From Collybiopsis luxurians FD-317 M1 (Eukaryota > Basidiomycota > Agaricomycetes > Agaricales > Omphalotaceae), in assembly GCA_000827265.1 (NCBI GenBank), contig KN834754.1, positions 1,070,831 to 1,134,830 on the forward strand: 64,000 bases of DNA, written 5' to 3'. The notes below the pieces were generated by a model. The model made no database searches, was not told where the DNA came from, and saw only the letters and a list, made by a program, of their open reading frames with translations. This document shows, in pieces, positions 45,420-57,487 of this stretch. The position numbers and the translations under genes were made by a program. How positions within the stretch are numbered: the first letter of the stretch is position 1; each line of letters starts with the position of its first letter.

Positions 45420-46680
45420 TCAAAATCGAGTACGCCGACGATGAGCCCGGGATTGAAGACCTCTACCAGCTCCTCGCTTCCGATTTCTGCACCGTCTCGA
45501 GCTGGAGATACTGAACGGCGAGGAAACGGTTGACGACGCTACCGACATCGTCGTTCCATCACCATCCACGGAGGCCGTCGGGCTGGAGGCTGCCGCGTTG
45601 GTGATCTGTGTCGAGAAGGTTGATACCGTTTCTGATGTTGTAACGGACTCCGAATATGACGTAGTAGCGACTGTGCCATTTGCAGAATCCCCGCCATGAC
45701 AGAACGTGATGAGGAGATTTACCTGTAGCAAAGAGGATGAGCAGCTACGAAAACCAAAGACTTGACGTACGTTATCTGTCTGACACGCAACCTGTACATA
45801 GGTCTCGTCAGGGTTGTAGAAGGCCTCTGAACAGTCAGAGGAGCTGCCTATGGTACACTTGTTCATAAAGTGGATGGAAGGGCGGATTTCGTATACTTAC
45901 AAGATGCGCCCTGACCATCGCAACCTCCGTAGTACCTGTGCGTCATTGGAATGATTAGACTCGCCGAGCAAAAAAGAGCGTATATGCAGCACTCACTCAA
46001 ACTTGTACGGGACTGAGAACTCCAGCCTGACTGATGTTAAGCACTCGCTGGCACTCGAAGGACTGCAGGGACTCTTACGGGGGAATGTAAGAAATGTCTG
46101 CAGACGATCCACCGCCAGAGACGGTGGGATTAATCAGCGTCATTTCAATAGTGCCACAATTCTCTCCATTGAATCCACAGTCACCTAGGAAGTGGGGAAA
46201 ATCAGCTGATGAGGAATTGGGTACAAGGCGTTCATACCAGTCTGAAGATAGCTGATATTTCTGAGTATGCATATACGATCGGAATACAATACTGATTCAA
46301 CTTACGCGATACCAGAATAAGAGCCATCGAAAGTGTACTCGGTTGTCGTTAAAACATCGTTACCTGGAGGACGATCAGGAAATGAAAAGAAAAATAGTAT
46401 AACGGACGAACCTTGGATTAATTTGGGCTAAAATGAAGATGTTAGCGGTAGAACTAAGTAAGAATTCAAGTAAAGAATGTATATACTGTTCCATAACCGC
46501 ACCTGTAAATTCAATCAAGATGTCAGTGTCTGTCTGCTCAGCAAACGCAACAGTGTCGACACTATCACGCAACTGATTGTCAAACTTGACAGTGTGGGTC
46601 TCGGAAGCAGTGACGAGGGTGAAAAAAAACGACAGTAGGAAGGAAAAGAGAGTTGGAAGCTGAAAGAACGAGAGGGCCAT
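45420..46680 (-). CDS. Secreted glycopeptide-type protein
   Basis: This is a small Cys-containing secreted protein of the basidiomycete 'glycopeptide' type. The ATG at 46680 starts a signal peptide (MALSFFQLPTLFSFLLSFFF, TLVTAS). After THTVKFDNQ, short exons give CGYGTPKLIQGNDVLTTTEY, TFDGSYSGIA, then GDCGFNGENCGTIEMTLINP and SGGGSSADISYIPP, followed by DCSEAFYNPDETYVQVACQT. One exon of about 16 nt is used (TGCGGTTATGGAACA region, near 46475-46490). The family's Cys residues are conserved. A Ser/Thr-rich tail (VATTSYSESVTTSETVSTFS) follows, likely O-glycosylated, and the end is Arg-rich in the frame that stops at 45420. Another frame over the last 100 bases is also open, so the very C-terminus is uncertain. 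The biological role is unknown. Confidence 0.78.
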
Positions 46681-47264
46681 TTGTTTTTTCGAGGCGTATC
46701 GTGAAAACGGCTAAAAAGGAAAGCGTCTCTATCTTGGAAAGACAAATCGTCATATTCCCACGCTCAATCTTTTCAAAAATAGCTACCGCCGCCGCCACAG
46801 GAAGTGCCTGTTGCGTCAAAGTCTTCAAGCTTCAAGGCTCATGATCCCTGCAGCAACAGTAATCGTATCACTTGGCCGTCCCTTCTTCAGTCAAAACCCT
46901 GCTTCCCGCTTCTCAAAACCAGGCTTGGCTGCTGTTCGGACCTTACACTTTGCTTACAGAGACCTTACACTTTGCTTACAGAGTCACTTTGCTGTCTTAC
47001 ACTCGTAATTCCCCTTTTAACGATTTCCTCCTTCATGCGATCTCGACGGTGGACAGGCGTAAACCGTCCACTTCAGTAAAATCCCTTAAGGTTTGTTTTT
47101 GCCTCCGCTTGGCTTACTATGCATAGTGCCTCGATCACCTCCATTGTCGCGTAAAATTGCGCAATCACTATGCTATGGGACCTTTGTACGTATCGAAAAA
47201 AAATGTACTTAAAGCCCAATTGGTGCTTCATCGCATTCAAGCCCTATACTACCCTGGTCAAAAC
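46681..47264. other. Divergent intergenic region with a short direct repeat
   Basis: 584 bp between divergent starts. It contains a perfect 22-bp tandem duplication at 46939-46982. No gene was recognised; frames here are short and overlapping. Confidence 0.55.
46939..46982. repeat. Perfect 22-bp tandem duplication
   Basis: The unit gaccttacactttgcttac plus aga occurs at 46939-46960 and again at 46961-46982 without mismatch. It lies 283 bp before the ATG at 47265, in the shared upstream region of the glycopeptide gene and the conserved fungal protein gene. Confidence 0.85.
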
Positions 47265-48125
47265 ATGTCTATGACATTCGCGCATCCTCCGCATCCTTCA
47301 CAGCAACGAGAAAGACCTCCCTGGAATTTTTCCCTTGCTCTCACAAGTTCTTCGTCTGATCCTTCCCGGGACCCCCATGACGTCCCCAACTTTAATTCCA
47401 CTAGCCTCGCAGAACCCAAGTCTCCAATTCTATACCTTCCCCCGCTGCTGTCCTCTCTACCTTCCAGCCTCCCGGACTCTTCACTGCCGCTAGAATATCC
47501 TCCGCTGGTAACAGAGACCCGGTTGCCAAATATAGACCCGGCATCTTTGTCTCTGCATAAAGCCTTACATCACTTCCGGCCGCTGGATACTGATTATGCC
47601 AACACACCATATGCAGAAGCCTTCAATTGGAATGAACTTCGCTTGCCGGAACATGAAGAGAGGGAATGGTATTGTGTCGTGTTTCGGTCAAAACGGAGAG
47701 CGGGTAGTGACGGTGGCTGTAGGTTCCACTCTCTTCTTTAACTCACCCTCTCAACACAACTGCATCCTTAGCATTGTACGAAGCCGATAAAAGAGCACAC
47801 GAGGAAGCTGTAGGGAACGGTGGTGTATGCTCTGGTCATTTTCACACATTCCAGCCCACTAATAGGACCTTCGCTTTGTTTCTAGCTTATACTCTACTGG
47901 TACGGGATTCCAAACCAGCAAACAGGCATGAATCTCGCTACCTGCATTTGGCAGAGCCGGAAGCATGCTATTGCAGCAAATTCCAGACCTCATCATGTAC
48001 GCGCCATGATGCTTGCAAAAGAATCATATGAAATCTATGACCTTGAGCGCTATGTGCTTCGTAAACTCGCTGGAGAATCAGGTATATCTATTCACCCCTT
48101 CACAGGTGGTGATATAGGATGGTAG
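47265..48125 (+). CDS. Conserved fungal protein, resembles the UPF0643 family
   Basis: The ATG at 47265 gives MSMTFAHPPHPSQQRERPPW. The first half is Pro/Ser/Leu-rich and variable. The ordered half has YAEAFNWNELRLPEHE, EREWYCVVFRSKRR, then over introns LYEADKRAHEEAVGNGG and LILYWYGIPNQQTGMNLATC, followed by IWQSRKHAIAANSRPHHVR and SYEIYDLERYVLRKLAGESG. It ends in GGDIGW at 48125. These blocks are widely kept in fungi and, as I recall, define a family of unknown function (UPF0643); that label is from memory. No signal peptide or membrane segment is visible. Introns at about 47714-47772 and 47824-47886 keep frame. Confidence 0.65.
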
Positions 48126-48690
48126 AGGTCCGAGGAGATCACTTCAAAATTCTCATCGCCGTCATCATCGATGGACTGTTGACTATATACTTCTAATGAT
48201 TTTAGACCTAATGTATTGAATCCAGTGTTACCTACTAGACCCGGTCAGTGCATGCTACTCGCGACCGTAAAGGTTTTTCTTTATTACATTTGTGATGGCA
48301 CGGGTTTTTGTTGGCTGAAATTTGAGAACTTGGGTCGAGATGAGTTGATATCGTGATCATTCTTTAAGTCCTGACGTCCTCGTTCCAAGGTCATTGACCT
48401 ATAGCATTACTTCTACCTTGGATCACGAACTTTGATTTTCGAAATCCCAATACAAGACACCATACGTCTGGTAGTCAGGAGTCTCAAATACAGCATTTTT
48501 AGTTCCAACAAACCATTTTCTTCGTTATTCGCAGGCACCATCGATCCGGACGTTAGCGTGAATTCTTCACTGACTTTTGCACCTGAAATGGGGGGTGAAA
48601 CGTGGACAAAATGGTCGATGAAAAACGGAACGAGTACATAAAGGTGAAGTTTCCGTTTTTGTGAAGATTCAACCCACTCCTTCGACTAAG
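48126..48690. other. Intergenic region before the GH76 gene
   Basis: 565 bp of AT-rich sequence with the 3' end of the previous gene and the promoter of the GH76 gene. No gene or clear TATA box was seen. Confidence 0.5.
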
Positions 48691-50598
48691 ATGTTCGGCT
48701 CCTCGAAGAAATTTCTGGTTCTTCTTACCTCTTTCTTTGTCGTTTCCGCACATGCTTCCAGCGTACCCCGAAGGTCTGAGCTTCATAAAAGAGCTCAATG
48801 CGCCGCAACTCTGACTGTTGCAGAAGTAAGCGGAACCAGATCTACTCTGTGCGTATTAGGGATTGACTGATACGTTGGGTAAAGAGTGTTGCATCTACGC
48901 TGCAAGCACACTACTTTGAATCTAGCTCGGGCATGTATAATGGTGGCTCTCTATGGACCGACGCCGTACGTCTTCTTTCCTTTTGACAAGGCCCAGTAAT
49001 ATATCTTGTTCATCAGAATGCCATCGAGGACCTACACAACTTGATGCTCGGCGCAAACGTAGACACATGGAGTACAGTTGGAGACACTTCTTATATTGGC
49101 AGGAATGCTCTTAATCCGTCCACCAACTGGAATTCAATTATCAATGGAGCCAATGATGACGCTCTAGTATGTTTACAGAGTATCGACTTCGGTCCCATGA
49201 CACTCATATTGCTTTCAGTGGATAGTGATAGCCCTCTGGAAGATTGCGGACTACAAAGGTGCCCGAGGTCTATCAAATTCTGCTTACCTTGTAAGTGTTA
49301 CTAGTGTTTTACTCCACAGTATACATTAATCAAACCGGATCAGAATGCTGCTGCAACCATCTACAATATAATCGAAGGCCAGTGGGATGATACCTGCGGG
49401 GGCGGAGGTGCGTGATTTCGTTAATTTCATATGCCCGATCTGACTGTGCTTGTTACAGTCTGGTGAGTGCAGCGCATACACGGACCCCCTGCAATTCTGA
49501 CCCATGTTTTAGGTGGAGCACCGCCCATACTTACAAGAACGCCATAACGAATGAGCTCTTCCTTTATACATCCGCTGATGGATATTTGAGGGGTGGTGGA
49601 CAGACCTATCTGGATAACGCAAACAAGGTGAAAGTGTTCAGCAGCTACGAAGATATGACATTGCTGATTGACTGTATTCGCAGGTTTGGAACTGGTGTAA
49701 GCGGTTTGATTTCAATTTGATTCTTCATCGCCCATGTGTTTCTCGAAACAGTATCCAACTCTGGAATGAGAAACTCTCAAGGACTCTATAACGACGGTTT
49801 GGTATTTGGCACTTGCGTCAACAATGGACAGGTAGGAGCTCAGTCCAAGTCTCGTTGACCAAAAATTCATTCGTTCTTCCGCAGACAACTTGGACTTATA
49901 ACCAGGTTGGTAACTGCAGCTTGAGTCTAGATCACCTTTGTAATGCGTACTACCTCTAGGGTGTCATTGCCTCTGGCCTGGCAGCTCTTTACGCGGCTAC
50001 AGGAAACACCACTCTCCTTGATCAAGCTGAGATCACATTGGATGCCACAATCGCACATTTGACCCAGAATGATATTCTGAAAGAGTCTTGCGACAATGCT
50101 GCCTCAGGAGGATCCGTTAGTCTTGCCTTTTCAAATATTCTCTCACGCTGAACTTCGGAAACTGCAGGTATGCGACGCCGACCAACAACTTTTCAAAGTG
50201 AGTATTTCATTATGACCGTTGCAGATCTCTACCATTCATCAACGAATGCAGGGCCTTTGGACCAAGCATTTGCAGTACTATCTCGACATGGCCAATGACC
50301 CCAGCCGCACTGCTAAATACAGCCCTTTCCTCGGCTCCCAAGAATCTGCAGTGTTCCACTTTGGAACAGATGCATCCAATGACGTCGGAAGCGTTTGGTG
50401 AGCTTTGCATGTTTTTCCTCCTCACACATGCGACTAACTCGAGGGCATCAGGTACGCGCCAAACCAAGTGAGTGCTATCAGTTTCATCAATGAATTGACG
50501 TTCCTTACATCCCACAGGGTGGCTCGATCTTCACACCAAAGACCTCCACAAGTGGCTTGGAAGCTCACGTCGCTGCAGCCAAATACGGGCCTTGTTAA
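48691..50598 (+). CDS. Glycoside hydrolase family 76 (alpha-1,6-mannanase)
   Basis: This secreted or wall-anchored enzyme acts on alpha-1,6-mannan, in fungi often for cell-wall remodelling. The ATG at 48691 starts a signal peptide (MFGSSKKFLVLLTSFFVVSA). Family blocks over about twelve short exons are SGMYNGGSLWTDANAIEDLH, the catalytic Asp pair in NGANDDALW, IALWKIADYKG, WDDTCGGGVWWS, YKNAITNELFLYTSA, WNWFGNSGMRNSQGLYNDGL, TTWTYNQGVIASGLAALYAA and KGLWTKHLQYYLD. It ends EAHVAAAKYGPC at 50598. The Asp-Asp pair is present. I see no clear GPI-anchor tail, so free secretion is likelier. Exons are very short (two around 30 nt), and the splice borders are by eye. Confidence 0.85.
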
Positions 50599-50786
50599 GG
50601 TTATCGCAAACATATTTTTTTTTGTTGCTTTTGCGTACAAGTTCTTCAGGAATCAAATGCGTACATGAGCATGAAAGCATGATTAAGTTAGCGCTACGTT
50701 ATTCCATATAGCAATAATATCAAAAAGAGAGAAAGAAAGAAATAGTCATACATTTATATACAGCATTGTAAGGTGTTTCCAAAAGT

Positions 50787-53700
50787 TCATTCATCAACAT
50801 CATCTCCCGCCGTAGCGCTCTCCCGTATATGGGCATTTTTACCAGGACCAGGTGTCGAAGGTTCCTCGTCTTCTGGAATGGTGCCTTCAGTACTCTTGTA
50901 TACAATGTCAGTAGGACTGGTCCCGTTCAGAGCCTGCTCTAGAGCTGTAGTAGTTGCATTAGTGCATAGTGTATATCCACCTAGGTATTCACTTGCCTTT
51001 TTCGCCACGTTTCTTGAGTCGGAGCGACATGGCGGCTTGGAGAGAGTCAACATACGAATCATACTTGACTATCTCCGTCAATAAATATTGCGATTTCTTT
51101 TCCCAATTACTCATAGCTTTGATGGCATTACCCGTCCGAGGCTGGTACTAACAAACAGAATGAATCAGTACTGGTAACCCACGAGGCAGTAAAAAACTGG
51201 CAACATACCAACGCCGCCATGGGCTCGCGCAGTTCATTATGTCTCTGCAAATCTCTCTTCAATGACCTGACATGTTTCCGCAACGCATCCAACTGAGTCT
51301 CTTCGTCGTGCAGACTAGAGACCGTTGGCGGCATGGGCGGTTTCCAATCATTGATAAATATCCGTTCATTCCAAGGCGACTGTCCAGAACGGACAGTAGC
51401 CGCCCCTTCTCGCCAATTGAACCTGCTGCGAGCGCTTTTGCTGCTGCGGACGCTTGTTACGTCACTATCTCGCGTAGATTCGCTATCTGATTGAGAGCGG
51501 GCATGAGTCGAGTCTGATACGCGGTTCCAGCCGTATTCCATATTGGAAACACCGCCCGCCAGAGGTTCTTTGCTGGTTCGTGCCGCCCAATAGTTGCACG
51601 TGGATACCCACTCATTGACTAGTTCTTCAGTTCCTGCTTGAAAAAAGTATACACCGCCGTTGGCGAGCGTAAGAACCATACAATGAGGTCTTTGTCTGTT
51701 ATAACCGGGAGGCGGTAAGACGTGTGCTAGAGAGTGCGCGAGTTGCACGATACCAACGCGATTGGCATTGGACTGACCAACATCAGTATTGCATCGCATC
51801 CACAATCAAACAAGCTGTCAACTTACCAACCAATTACCTCCGCCAAAGACGCCCGACCCGCCCGCGCCGTTCTCACCAAAAGTGAACATATTGAGTTCTC
51901 CCTTTTGTATGACAACAAACACATCCAGCCATGCCTTGTCTTTCGCTCGTTTGTTGGCGGATTCCCAGTACTGTTTCCGACATAACATGCCCTCCTTTGC
52001 CCAGGGAGCACCTAGTAATGCCAGCTCTTCATCGGTGATGCTGATAGTCGTTCCAGCCGAATTGGCACTCCGTACGCTGCGGTCGTCGTCTTCCTGTGTT
52101 TCACGGATGATTGTATGGCTCAGGTTTGATGCAAAGCCAAGAGTCGGGGAAAGAAAGGAGGAGCTCGAACCTTGCATGACCTGAGGGCAATTGGATCAAT
52201 TCGTCTTTTGAAATCGAACGTATCCGGAATTACTCACTTCGTGTGTAGACGTCGCAAAGCTCGGTGACGGACTAACTCTTCCATCGATGCTGCTGTTGCT
52301 GCTGTATGGACTTGCACCTGCGGATCCCACAATGGATTGAATGCCGCGTATGCTACCCCTCTTGAGCGTCATCAACCTGTCAGGTTGACTCCGTAAGCTT
52401 CGGTTCCTCAACATTTGCCCGCCGGGGCTTAACGAAGACATCGACGAACGGCTGGAACTGAGTGGCTGGAGGATCTGCTGATTCTTGATGGCATTGTACA
52501 TTTCCTAGCAAAAAAGATGGCATCAGTTGAGACACAAAGCAACACCCACGGAACCTCACCTTCAAAAGATTTTCCATATTCACCTCCCAAGTACGCCCAT
52601 AAATAACATTGGAAGGGGTAGGAATGGAATTGGTGGATGTTTTGAGATCGCCAACATTTTGCAAGCTATCGTTCTCATTGGCAGGGGTTGTGGCTTGGGT
52701 AGTAGCGAGTGATAGAGCGGGTGATGACAATATCGTATCTCTCGATATGCTGTTCCAACTCGTGATGCTATCACTTCGCTTGGATCGAGTAACGGTATCC
52801 ATTCCAGATACTTCCGACACGCCTGCGGAGCTCGGGCCGGGGCCTTGGCCACCGCCTGTAGTAGAAAGGGTACGGAAACTAGCAGAGTCATCGTTCATGT
52901 CGGGAGAGGACGTGGGAAACGTGGAACTGGAGGGCTGTAACTGCATCTGGATGGCCGCTAGTGTGTTCCTAACGAATTGGTTGCGAGACATGCGGGAGGA
53001 GAGTTCTGCAACGTGCAGATCGGTGTTGAGAAGAAGGAGAGAGTAGGCAACGGCGTGGACGATATCTGCGCACGAACCGCGGTTAAGCTAAACACAAGAG
53101 AAACACGGTTTAGGGACGTACTGAAACTGCCGTACACGGTATTGGGGTTGCACTCCCAGTACCGTTTACTAAACTCCTCGAGGATACGGTCAACCTGTTG
53201 CGTCTCTGCTTTCAAATAGAGTTTTGCACATAATCGTCTAGTCGTAGAAATGTCGTTAGTTGGAAGGTGATGCGCAAATGCAATAAGCGCACCTAAAAGC
53301 CATATCAAGCCGCAGATTGGAAAAGTCGAAATTGGACATGTAATGCTGAAGAGCAACCTTGTTTATACGTCCACTATGGCATTCTTTAGCATCGGCTCAG
53401 GGAATGGGAAAGACTACCTACTTTCCACCTAGCCATTCCGCAATTTTTTCCTTGCTCAGGAATTCCTCATCCTCATTCCAGCAACGAGAAGCTAGTTCTT
53501 GGCCTCTCGCATCCAAGTCGACACCGTCTTCTAAAGTAGAACTTCCAGTACCACTAATGGTGCTGCCGCGTTTTCCAGACGTATTTCCGGATGAAGAATG
53601 TCTAACAAACGCAAGGTCGTTGACCGTTAAATCCTGATGTGACACTAGACCGAGAAAAGGATTCAGTCTTTGCTTGAATAACGAAACAAGAAGAAAAGTC

Positions 53701-55526
53701 ATGATGGAGGGGAAGAAGTAAAATTGGGGAACTGGTAACGGCACTTACATATCCTTGCACCATCAGCCGCAACAACTGTTGGTATCAGTGAGGGCTCTGA
53801 ACTTGACGCAGTCGACCGATGAAGCACACGTAGACCACGAGCTGAGCTTGGGCCGGGCGAAGGCAAATTCCCATACGTTGACGAAGACTCTACGGGGCCG
53901 CTCCTGGTTCTGAGAGGACTAAGGTTTTGACGTGTCATCCTGTTATGCGTTGGATTGGTGGTGTCACTTGATGAGGAAGCCCTTGTGGGAGACTCCGAAG
54001 GTGAATGAAGCGATGGAACATGAATTGGATCTAAGGTGGATAACATGCTTGTTACTCTCCGAGCAGAGGCAGCTGATGATGGAGGGTTGAGTTTATCGTT
54101 GGCTTCTTCGTCGTAGGCTCGGAAGGGCGGTTGTAACGTCACCGTAGGTGCCGAAAGGATTGACGATGTACGCTTCGAATCAGGTTCTCCGCCCCCGTTA
54201 CGGGATAAAACAGAAGAGTCAGTGTTAGATCTTGTACGCCGTGCTGGGGTAGTTGGGTCCCGAAGGTCAAGATTGGAGGTACTGATAGGGTCTAGTTGAG
54301 AAAGTTCACCTTTGAAGTCATTCAAAATGCCATTTAATGTAGTATCCTCGGCGCGACTTCCCGCGAGTCTCGATGTAGCCTCGTCATTCTCCGCGACAGG
54401 GCTTCGTGATGGCGAGCGTTCTGGCGTCCGGGGATAGAGACTTGAGCTGCTACCGGCAACAATGCTGTGGAAGTCGGTACTGCTGATACTCGAGCTGCGG
54501 CGTTTCCCTTTCACTGTCGCATTGTCGGAGGGAGCTAATTTTTCGACGAAAACCATGGATCGATCGTCGTCATTTTCCGGGGGTGCACCAACAATTGGCG
54601 GTAAAGGTTTGGACGTCGATGGAGAGGCAGCTCGCAGAGGGTTTGAGGAAGAGAAAACGTCGGCAATAGGAGAGCCTGTAGGAGTAGGACGACCGATAGG
54701 AAGCGGAGGGACTGGAGGGACGAAAGCATCGTATAAAGGAGTGGAAGTGGAACGAGAGCCTGTAGCAAGACCAGCGTCGGTTTTCTGCATGGACGAACGA
54801 GGTCAAGAAACAGTGCTTGTAAATGTGTGCGGGAGGAAGCAGAACATACAGATCGTTCCCTAAAAGTATTTTGGCCCAACATTTTCCCCAAAAAAGTACT
54901 GGCTTTCGATCGCACCGAGGACTTGACGGGCTAGGGGAAATAAACAGTCTTGAGATCAGCTGTATTATGGAGGCGCTTGGGATGCATACCTTTCCCGGAG
55001 AACCACCATTGATATTTGGACTGGGTAGAACCCAGTCAGAGTCTCCGGGTCGTTTTCCCTTAGGCATCGGAGAAGCCTGGGGAGTCACGGGAAACTGGGG
55101 TAAAGGAGGAGGAGGAGACTCTCGGCGCCTGTCGCGTTGGAAATGAGCAGAGCTGATTACACCGCCTCTTTCTTTGGCTTTTCTAAGCAGAGTGGCGAGG
55201 TCTGGACTAGAGCTGATTCCTGTCCCTCTGTAGAGACTTCTTCTGTTTACATTATGGGTATTGGTGTCGTCATCGTCTGAAAAATCGTCCGAAGTGACTG
55301 TAGTATGGGGTATCTTTGCGCTGGAAGGGCCGGGTATAGGTGTGGGTGTAGGTGGCACGATTGTGGGTGTCGAAGGCTGAGCCTTTGAGGAAGGTGGCGT
55401 CTTATATTTTGGAGACTTTGGCAAGGGTGCAGGAGGGGGACTTTCTACGACACCGAGCGAATTGATATCGAGACCTTCTTTGAGAATCACGGTTCCCTGC
55501 GCCTGTAATGCTTGCTCGAAATCCAT
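50787..55526 (-). CDS. Sec7-PH guanine nucleotide exchange factor for ARF (Syt1-like)
   Basis: This peripheral membrane protein activates ARF GTPases in vesicle traffic. The ATG at 55526 starts MDFEQALQAQGTVILKEGLD. A very long Ser/Pro-rich, likely disordered N-terminal region comes first. The Sec7 domain follows: EDEEFLSKEKIAEWLGG, GRINKVALQHYMSNFDFSNL, RLCAKLYLKAETQQVDRILE with the glutamic finger in AETQQ, EFSKRYWECNP and AYSLLLLNTDLHVAEL. After another linker comes a PH domain (LLGAPWAKEGMLCRKQYWES, KAWLDVFVVIQKGELNMF, HCMVLTLANGGVYFFQAGTE, WVSTCNYWAA). The C-terminus is a short coiled segment and acidic tail. The Sec7 then PH order with a long leader matches yeast Syt1. The Sec7 activity residues are intact. 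Confidence 0.85.
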
Positions 55527-55780
55527 GTCCGTGCGGGAGACTCTACGCTGATCTCTTGCGTTTATATCACCGGGACCTACTGGCTGAAGGCTACCGGGAA
55601 AAGAGGAAGGAGGTGAAGCGGTGCTACGTTGAGCAGAGGAAGCATTCGGTCTGAATATGTGTGCCAGGTTGAATCAAAATTCAAAAAAAAAAATTGTTGT
55701 TTGTTAGCACAGAGAACAGAGAAGACCCCTGCAAGCGCCCAACCGGCGCTTGTTAATTACCCCGCCTCTCTTCCTCTCCC

Positions 55781-57394
55781 ATGTCTTCTTTATCTTCTGT
55801 AGTTTCAAATCTCGTTAGAGCCTCCATGGGCACCTCAGTAGCTCCCTCAGTCACAGATGAAGAACTCGATAAACATGTCAGGGATCTTCTCATAAAAGAT
55901 GCAAAGAAACGAGCAGAGCGTTACGGTCAACAGGGCATTCGGGCCTATTTGGCCAGTGGACTGTGTGTTTGCCTAAATCCCTATTAATTTTCTACTCTAA
56001 AGCTGCTTTATAGGTCCGACAGTAATGCCCCCAAACCAAACAAACGATTTCTCTCTTCCGTCATTAAAAGTACAGACGAACACAACAAGGCTGTACTCAA
56101 GGCTCAGGCCTTGTCTGCGGAAGAAATTAAACGAGAAAAGCGAGAACAGGAGATGAAGGAACGGCGCGCTAGAGCAGAAGAAGCAGTGCAGGCCGAAAAG
56201 ATGAGACGCTCCGGCTCAAGCAGGAGGTCAGTTCACGATTCAGAAAGTTGGGACAGATGGGACGGAACGACGGCGGACAGGAAAAGGAAAAGACGCAATT
56301 GGGAGACCTGGACCGGCGACGACGACAAAGAAGAGGAAGAGGAAGAACGCCACAGAAGTCGAAGAAGGAAAAGCCATCGTTCTAGGTCTCCTCGAGAAAG
56401 AGATAGAGAAAGGAATAGAGATAGCCGCAGTCATAGACGCTCGTCCAGACGTTCACGCAGTCGTGAAGGTCGCGCAAGCTCCTCAACGGCCCACAAACAC
56501 CGCAGTAGGTCTCCCAGATCCACCCGGCGAGAGAAGGAACGCTCTCGTCGCTACTCCCGCTCACCCAGCGTGTCATCCTCTCTAAAAGGGAACCACCGTT
56601 CTCGATCAAATGAAGACAACGTTAAGTCAAGAAAACGTCGCGCACCTTCTGAAGACGACGGAGACATATCCAGGAGACGCAGTCGCTCTCCAACACTGCC
56701 ATCTGACACCCATTCCTCGATACGACATCACTTTTCCGCCGAACCTTCCACTCTCAGTGATCGTGAAACCGAGCTCCGTAAGAAGCTCAAATCGAAGTCC
56801 ACTCCTTTGGATAACTCACGCGAGGGAGAGCGGGCCACAGTAGAACCTAGTTCATCCCGTAATCCTCTCTCCAAATTATCACGCGATGAACACACTCGCT
56901 CATCGAAAGAACCTCGTTCCCGACGAACCCCCTCGCCAGAACATCTCAAGGTTTCCCGTTCCTCTTCACGAACCTCACGTATGTCCATCTCACGCTCTCC
57001 AACACCGGGGCCTGAAGACCCAGGTTCTACCCTCCCTTCGAAAATGGACAGGTATTTCGAAGAGTCTTACGACCCACGCCTGGATGTTGCTCCTCTATCT
57101 ACTGCGCCAAAAGTTCCTGCGACCGGTCTTATTGATTCTGCTGAATTCGAAGGCTGGGACGCTATGCTCGACTTGATTCGTATGAGAAAGGAGGATAAGG
57201 CCGAGAAGAAGAGATTGGAGCGGATGGGTCTCAACAAGGAAGAAATAAGAGAGACAATATTTGGCATTCCAAGTACGAGCGGTAGCGGGAGTGTGAGCGA
57301 TAGATGGTCCGGCAATAGCGTCAGCGTAATGGACATCCAGTATAGTAAACGCGGCTCCGTAAGAGAGTGGGACATGGGCAAGGAGGGTTTCTAG
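55781..57394 (+). CDS. Arg/Ser-rich (RS domain) protein, probable splicing-related
   Basis: The ATG at 55781 gives MSSLSSVVSNLVRASMGTSV and a short ordered block DEELDKHVRDLLIKDAKKRA with ERYGQQGIRAYLASG. One intron at about 55961-56013 leads into SDSNAPKPNKRFLSSVIKST. A charged helix (EEIKREKREQEMKERRARAE) is followed by a long RS/RE region (RSRSPRERDRERNRDSRSHR and similar). An ordered end reads MDRYFEESYDPRLDVAP, EFEGWDAMLDLIRMRKEDKA and EEIRETIFGIP. RS stretches of this sort bind splicing or mRNP factors in the nucleus. I do not recognise the ordered ends, so the exact family is open. It is divergent from the Sec7-PH gene, with about 250 bp between starts, and tail-to-tail with importin-9. 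Confidence 0.75.
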
Positions 57395-57487
57395 TATTTA
57401 GAGTACAATCATATATCCATACTGCAACTGTATTTTTTTTCGTTCATCGTCCATCAAAAAGGAAGTATCCAAGTAACCATTCAAAGA

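Noticed and set aside
56340..56600. Minus-strand frames opposite the RS domain
   Set aside because: They are mirror readings of the repetitive Arg/Ser codons of the real gene and have no independent support.
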